DNA from: CAMBDR01 sp046597185
GTDB taxonomy: Bacteria > Pseudomonadota > Gammaproteobacteria > Burkholderiales > Burkholderiaceae_D
Direction: 5' to 3'
DNA length: 5,133 nucleotides
Assembly: GCA_046597185.1 (NCBI GenBank)
Contig: JBKJLF010000314.1
Location: forward strand, 1 to 5,133
The position numbers and the translations under genes are program-made. How positions within the stretch are numbered: the first letter of the stretch is position 1; every line of letters begins with the position of its first letter. Shown piece by piece: positions 5,133-5,133 of the stretch. The notes beneath the pieces were generated by a model. That model saw only the letters and a program-made list of their open reading frames with translations, was not told the DNA's origin and searched no databases.

Positions 5133-5133
5133 A

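Overview
The window reads as a Betaproteobacterium, most likely Burkholderiales and perhaps Oxalobacteraceae. This rests on remembered family resemblance and moderate GC, not on any search. The pointers are an Oxalobacteraceae/Burkholderia-like class Ia ribonucleotide reductase pair with an Ala/Pro/Val-rich NrdB N-terminus, a Lys/Ala/Pro histone H1-like protein ending in the AAWPFPT-type tail, and a yggT-DUF167 pair overlapping by ATGA.

Layout, plus strand. Positions 2-631 hold the C-terminal 209 residues of nrdA, and 644-1885 hold a complete nrdB 12 bases downstream, so these are one operon making dNTPs. Positions 1886-2256 are a non-coding stretch with an 8-bp perfect hairpin, a strong intrinsic terminator (2051-2081) and three further hairpins before the next gene. 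Positions 2257-2907 encode a 216-residue AlgP/histone H1-like DNA-binding protein with seven tandem 30-bp coding repeats, followed by a strong terminator (2938-2970). Positions 2983-3552 encode a complete YggT-family membrane protein, and 3549 onward is the start of a DUF167 (YggU-like) gene.

The DUF167 gene breaks off after about 36 codons, near 3656. From there to about 5025 the minus strand carries a TonB-dependent outer-membrane receptor that meets it tail-to-tail and has lost its own last few codons and stop. The receptor is itself a patchwork. Its plug and first barrel strands (about 4230-5015), a middle barrel piece (about 3955-4230) and the C-terminal piece (3657-3958) each look well preserved, but they are joined with missing segments between them, one join changing frame. 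Its signal-peptide region is also out of frame with the mature part. So 1-3656 looks like ordinary intact chromosome, while 3657-5133 looks rearranged. Serial deletion at short homologies, or a chimeric assembly, would both explain it. The last ~105 bases hold an unidentified short minus-strand reading frame running off the end.

I see no phage, CRISPR, transposase, tRNA or rRNA, and no convincing new multi-gene system. The most informative anomalies are the receptor/DUF167 junctions and the structured, possibly transcribed gap after nrdB.
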